A stretch of 64,000 nucleotides of DNA from NCBI GenBank assembly GCA_948146395.1, contig OX411559.1:38496679-38560678 (forward strand), written 5' to 3'. Below the pieces are notes generated by a model. That model was not told where the DNA came from. It searched no databases and saw only the letters and a list, made by a program, of their open reading frames with translations. Both the position numbers and the translations under genes were made by a program. Positions 60,294 through 64,000 of the stretch are shown piece by piece (the first letter of the stretch is position 1; each line of letters starts with the position of its first letter). Origin of the DNA: Fragum whitleyi. Lineage: Eukaryota > Mollusca > Bivalvia > Cardiida > Cardiidae.

Positions 60294-60406
60294 ATTGATA
60301 TAATTTCACTGAGTGAACAACAAAAGCTATATCTTAACATTGGCGAAGTCACGCGTGAAAAATATAGCTTTTGATGTTCAAGAAATGAAATTTCAATCGA
60401 TATTAC

Positions 60407-60821
60407 TAAAAAAATAGAATTGTTCCTTTTCTTTAATACATTAATTAGACAAAATGAAAAAAAAAGAATCCGCCAAATTTTCTTTCTGATTGAAAGCGGG
60501 TATAAGTTATCAAAAATGACTTGTAAGGCAGTAAGTTTATCAAAATGATACAATCGTTATTCTTGAATAAACCACCGAAAAGCATTTATTTAAAAAAAAG
60601 GGGGGGGTATTTAATTATTGGGTATTTCATGAAGATGATTTTGATATTCTATTTATAAGATAAACAAAATTTTTACCATTTATCGATGTATTCTGGAAAA
60701 CCACCGATAAAATATTTTCCGTGTAAAATGATACGCCGTGTGGAAAATTACTTATCACTACACACATTATGGCGTCATTTTTACAGCAACTAAAGTGCGT
60801 TACTTCACGCCCTAGGCCTTA
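60407..60821. other. No further gene (intron sequence)
   Basis: AT-rich intronic DNA with a short G run near 60600-60606. Nothing recognised. Confidence 0.5.
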
Positions 60822-61262
60822 CAGTTAAGAACATCGTGAAATTGACAAAAGTAATGATATTGGAATGATTTTGGAATAAAATTGAATGATTGTGTGGAGT
60901 GAATTTTGGATGAAATAAAAGAAAGGTAATCCAATCTCGCTTATTTTGTTCAAGACGAACAAAATTTGCGATATTCATAACCTCCTTTAAATATAATATG
61001 CATAAAAGTTCTATAATTAGCTTCCTATTTCTTCAAGATCAAATCAGACGCTTACAGCTTCAATTATTTCACTGGTGATATCGAGATTTTTTACAAGCTG
61101 TAATTATTTTGAATGGCATTGTGGACCTTATTTTTTAGTCATTTTGCTCGTTTTCGAATGGTTTGAATGAGCGTGTGGAATGAATGACTGGAGCGCTGAG
61201 TGAGTGATTTAGAATTGTTTTGATCGGAATGAGAGTCAATTGCACGCTGTCGCTAACTGTTT
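60822..61262 (-). mobile_element. MITE family H copy upstream of the terminal exon
   Basis: AACATCGTGAAATTGACAAA at the left and GTCAATTGCACGCTGTCGCT, then AACTG, at the right. The interior has GGAATGATTTTGGAATAAAA, AACAAAATTTGCGATATT and AATGACTGGAGCGCTGAGTG. It ends about 48 bp before the 3' splice site at 61310. Confidence 0.8.
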
Positions 61263-61310
61263 ACTCATTTTGACTTCTAACCGCTTCTAACCGTAATTAT
61301 TTCGTTTCAG

Positions 61311-61960
61311 CGAGCCTTTTGAAGGCAGATATACTTCGACTTGTGGTTCTATTCAGGTATGGTGGGGTTTATTTTGACCTTGACACAGTGAGTGTGAAGC
61401 CCTTGGACCCCTACGTCGAGACCCATAACTGTTCCCTTGTTACCGACCCCCAGGAACACTTCCTACAATATTCCAGACGAACTAGGCCCCCTTTGATGAT
61501 AACGAACTCCGCCATGTTGTGTAAGCCGATGAACTGGTTCCTCGCTTTTCTTATAGAACAATTAGTTAACCAGTCACCGCAGTGTAGGGGAGCCATCGTG
61601 TGTACTGGTCCCATGTTTGTGGGCAGACATTACATGGATTTTCAGGGAACCAATATATCATCACATCTACCAATCGTTGACGATTTCAGATACTTTGAGG
61701 ACATGGTCGATGAAATTCGATATAAAGACTTGAATGAAACTTGCGTAGTACCTTTTCCTACACTCAAGCACGAGTGGTCACGTGAGATTTGTCGAGAATG
61801 GATAAAACGGGGCAGAGACAAGAGAAATATTAGTGAAAAGGCATACACTTACCATACATGGTTTCATACTTATTACCATTCACAAAAGTTAAAACTTGGT
61901 AAACCAAAACGCATTCATGAACTTGTACCAACTGTTACAGTTTATCAAGGGTACAGCTAA
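61311..61960 (+). CDS. GT32-type glycosyltransferase, terminal catalytic exon
   Basis: The last exon, from acceptor TTTCGTTTCAG (AG at 61309-61310) to TAA at 61958-61960, 216 codons. The frame continues exon 58023-58405 in phase 1, so the TTG at 61319 is not a start. It contains KADILRLVVLFRYGGVYFDL, then DT: the DxD motif (DLD) that binds the metal and sugar nucleotide in GT32/A4GALT-type transferases. Later NSAMLCKPMNWFLAFLIEQL and the C-terminal WSREICREW and YHTWFHTYY motifs fit the family. Both visible exons give about 345 residues, close to the family norm. No damage seen. The stop codon lies at the edge of a MITE H copy. Confidence 0.88.
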
Positions 61961-62370
61961 AACATCGCGATATTGACTGTCATTCTGATCAAGTCAATCT
62001 TACCCAGCGCTCCAATCATTCATTCCAAACACTCACTCAAAACGATCAAAAACGCTCCAAAATCATTAGCAATTATTTCGAAATCGACCAAGACGATCAA
62101 CAATAGATTTAAGTCTAATCAAATTATTCTACGATTGTATTTGCTGGTGTGGATCTTAGAGTGACTGATTGGTCAATGAAGAAACACAAACAGAAAATTA
62201 CCTTTATTTCATCAAAGGGAGGTAAAAAATATAGCTGATTTTGTTCATCTTGAACAAAATTAGCGATATTGTTTTACCTCCCATGATTTTCACCCAAAAC
62301 TCGCTCCACACGCTCATTCAAATTCATTTCAAAATCTTCATGTCATTCAACTTCACGATGTTATTAAGTG
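61955..62370 (+). mobile_element. MITE family H copy overlapping the stop codon region
   Basis: CAGCTAAAACATCGCGATAT, then TGACTGTCATTCTGATCAAG, aligns with the left terminus of the other copies (CAGTTAA...ACATCGTGAAATTGAC). The right end is CATTCAACTTCACGATGTTA. By alignment with the 34841 copy, the element's terminus would include the TAA of the glycosyltransferase. Confidence 0.75.
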
Positions 62371-63430
62371 CAATTTTACTTTAATATTCGAGGTTGCACA
62401 AGTTTAAAAGAGTGCAAGACCAAATGTCAATTTTGTCTATATGAGCCATCAGACTTCATCTTGCACTCGTTATTGTGCTTTTACCAGCATAATTGAGTTC
62501 CGAAAATTAGTGTTTTGTGAGAAAAAGAAAATTACCCGTTATCGAGGAATACCTGCCTAAATGACATTGACAAGAGACTTAAACTTCATTCTTTAAAGAT
62601 GCAAAATACATAATTCACAAAATAAGAAAAAATATTCTATATCCAAAAATGATAGGATCTTCTATACCTCTTTATGTAACCAATTTTCCACAGAAGTTGC
62701 TTGTTTTGAGCAATTTCTCCCTTTTTCTCAATGTTTCTACACTGATTTGCAGTATATTTTCAATTTTAACGCTCGTTGACTAAATGTCTACAAATTCGTT
62801 GAAATTGAATTGGTCTAAAATTGAATATTTTGTAGTTTCTGGGATTATACAACTGAAATTGAAACGTGACGTCATATGTGTAGGTTTATAGGTAAACCAC
62901 ACTATTTGAATGTTTTTAAACAGATTTTCGACGAGTTAATATTAGATAAATAGGGACCAACGGAATTTTTGCTGCCACGATTTCTGACTATACTGAAAGG
63001 TCAGAGAAACGCAAAACTTCTGGCATTTTTTCCATCCTTTGAATTACACCGGAAAACGTCATGTGCCACAGCGTAAATGTATCATGCTTTCGAAACCGAC
63101 TTCATCAAGAAGAAAGCAAAATTGAAACGATAAAAAACAATAAATATTGAAATGTAGATAAAAGTGTTTTTCGTGATGGGTTTTTTTACCTTATCGGTAT
63201 ATGGGGGATTACATTTGTAATTAATAACCATTATCTCACGCTTGTTGAATTTCAGCTTAGTCCACCCCTACTCCTGGCTATACCACATCTCGAATAGAGT
63301 GGACTATAACTGGAGAGCGGATCATATGCTTCTCGATTCATTTACATCACAAAACGATCTTATCCTGAAAAGTTGTTGTGCTCATCAAAATTGGTTTAAA
63401 CCTATTTATTTTACATCGATTGGGAACTAA
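62371..63430. other. No gene seen
   Basis: AT-rich downstream DNA of the glycosyltransferase. A clear polyadenylation context could not be chosen. The 62-codon frame at 63242 shows no domain. Confidence 0.45.
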
Positions 63431-63439
63431 TCTTATAAC

Positions 63440-63492
63440 TTAGATTAATCCCTTTCGATTCCGCTTTACCTCTAGATCACGGACACCAAGAT
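63440..63492 (-). mobile_element. SINE family C, internally deleted copy
   Basis: On the minus strand GTCCGTGATCTAGAGGTAAA is fused directly to GCGGAATCGAAAGGGATTAA. Compared with 43694-43878, about 130 bp including box B are missing. Confidence 0.7.
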
Positions 63493-63519
63493 TGGCCTAA
63501 CAACATTCGACTGCTTAGG

Positions 63520-63592
63520 TGGCCTAGTGGTATAGGCGCTTGACTTGTGCATTGTAGGTCCATGGTTCGAGAGTCCCTGAATCGCCGGGTAT
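63520..63592 (+). mobile_element. tRNA-like sequence, probable SINE head
   Basis: GGTGGCCTAGTGGTATAGGC (A box-like) and CATGGTTCGAGAGTCCC (B box-like) have tRNA spacing. The acceptor and anticodon arms do not pair well, so a functional tRNA is unlikely. Confidence 0.55.
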
Positions 63593-63783
63593 GTGAGGTC
63601 AAACACTGAAAAACCAACCACAGTCAACCTAGCCCTGTGGTCAGGATACCAAAACGGTGCAAACATTTGGCTTATTTCTCCAATTTTTGCACACAATTGC
63701 ACGTACAAAACGGGGTCTAATTGAAAAACAGTTAGTACCGTATTGTCATCTTGAACTAAAAAAAATAGTATTTGTAGCAGTGG

Positions 63784-63911
<128 letters not shown>

Positions 63912-63929
63912 ACTCTTCCCCCCACCCCC

Positions 63930-63973
63930 GCCGCCGTCATAGCGCGGTTGTTAACGCGTCGGACTGTCAATCT
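63930..63973 (+). mobile_element. SINE family A, 5' head fragment
   Basis: GCCGCCGTCATAGCGCGGTT, GTTAACGCGTCGGACTGTCA and ATCTT match the tRNA-like head at 54294. The match stops there, and the window ends 27 bp later. Confidence 0.7.
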
Positions 63974-64000
63974 TCACAATTTAGTATTTGTGTAATTGTT

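Larger units (their letters stand above)
59084..60406 (+). mobile_element. Fold-back family G copy split by a LINE
   Basis: The left remnant GTAAGATTGATATAAT (59083-59098) and the right remainder from 60305 join into a palindromic element. GTGAACAACAAAAGCTATAT and ATATAGCTTTTGATGTTCAA form inverted arms around GGCGAAGTCACGC, and GATATTAC closes the right end. This copy shows that family G is a fold-back element; other copies keep only the left arm. Confidence 0.75.
58406..61310 (+). other. Glycosyltransferase intron filled with repeats
   Basis: A 2.9-kb intron (GTATGG ... TTTCGTTTCAG). It contains a hairpin (58480-58595), a LINE (59099-60293) inserted in a fold-back G element, and a MITE H copy just upstream of the acceptor. 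No additional exon was recognised. Confidence 0.75.

Overview
The window looks like non-coding-rich nuclear DNA of a marine invertebrate, most likely a bivalve mollusc. The basis is AT-rich DNA, exon-intron genes, several APE-type non-LTR retrotransposons, two tRNA-derived SINE families (one with a Nin-DC-like central domain), many palindromic MITEs, long trinucleotide microsatellites, and tandem-repeat elements of the type common in bivalve genomes. The species cannot be named from this sequence alone.

Only two host genes are recognised, and both are partial. At the left edge (642-1441, +) is the last coding exon of a biogenic-amine GPCR resembling a 5-HT2-type serotonin receptor (end of loop 3, TM6, TM7, tail). 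At the right (58023-58405 and 61311-61960, +) are two exons of a GT32/DXD-type Golgi glycosyltransferase, joined by a clean phase-1 splice across a 2.9-kb repeat-filled intron. In both genes the 3' splice site of the first visible exon lies in or beside repeat DNA.

Everything else supported is mobile or repetitive. 139-4534: two arrays of a ~156-bp tandem repeat flank the GPCR exon. 4539-13681: a 9.1-kb TTAA-flanked inverted-repeat element splits one unit of the second array; it carries two SINEs and a decayed LINE, and one SINE sits inside the LINE's ORF2 with a perfect 15-bp target duplication. 13851-23640: MITEs, a tandem-repeat element inserted in a fold-back repeat, SINEs and LINE remnants. 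23646-31315: a nearly complete minus-strand LINE (23868-29631) with AGT/TAG microsatellite on both sides. 31729-37747: MITE clusters and a 1.5-kb TIR element. 37829-47595: a 9.8-kb element with ~2.4-kb inverted arms, a 6-bp target duplication and a DDE integrase-like transposase pseudogene. 47602-57800: MITEs, a local inverted duplication, LINE 3' ends, SINEs. 57900-63973: the glycosyltransferase region, including a LINE with an 11-bp target duplication and two MITEs bracketing the terminal exon.

No intact transposase or reverse transcriptase, LTR element, CRISPR array or functional RNA gene was seen. Nested insertions give relative ages for many elements. Family names rest on motif recognition by eye; no database search was run.
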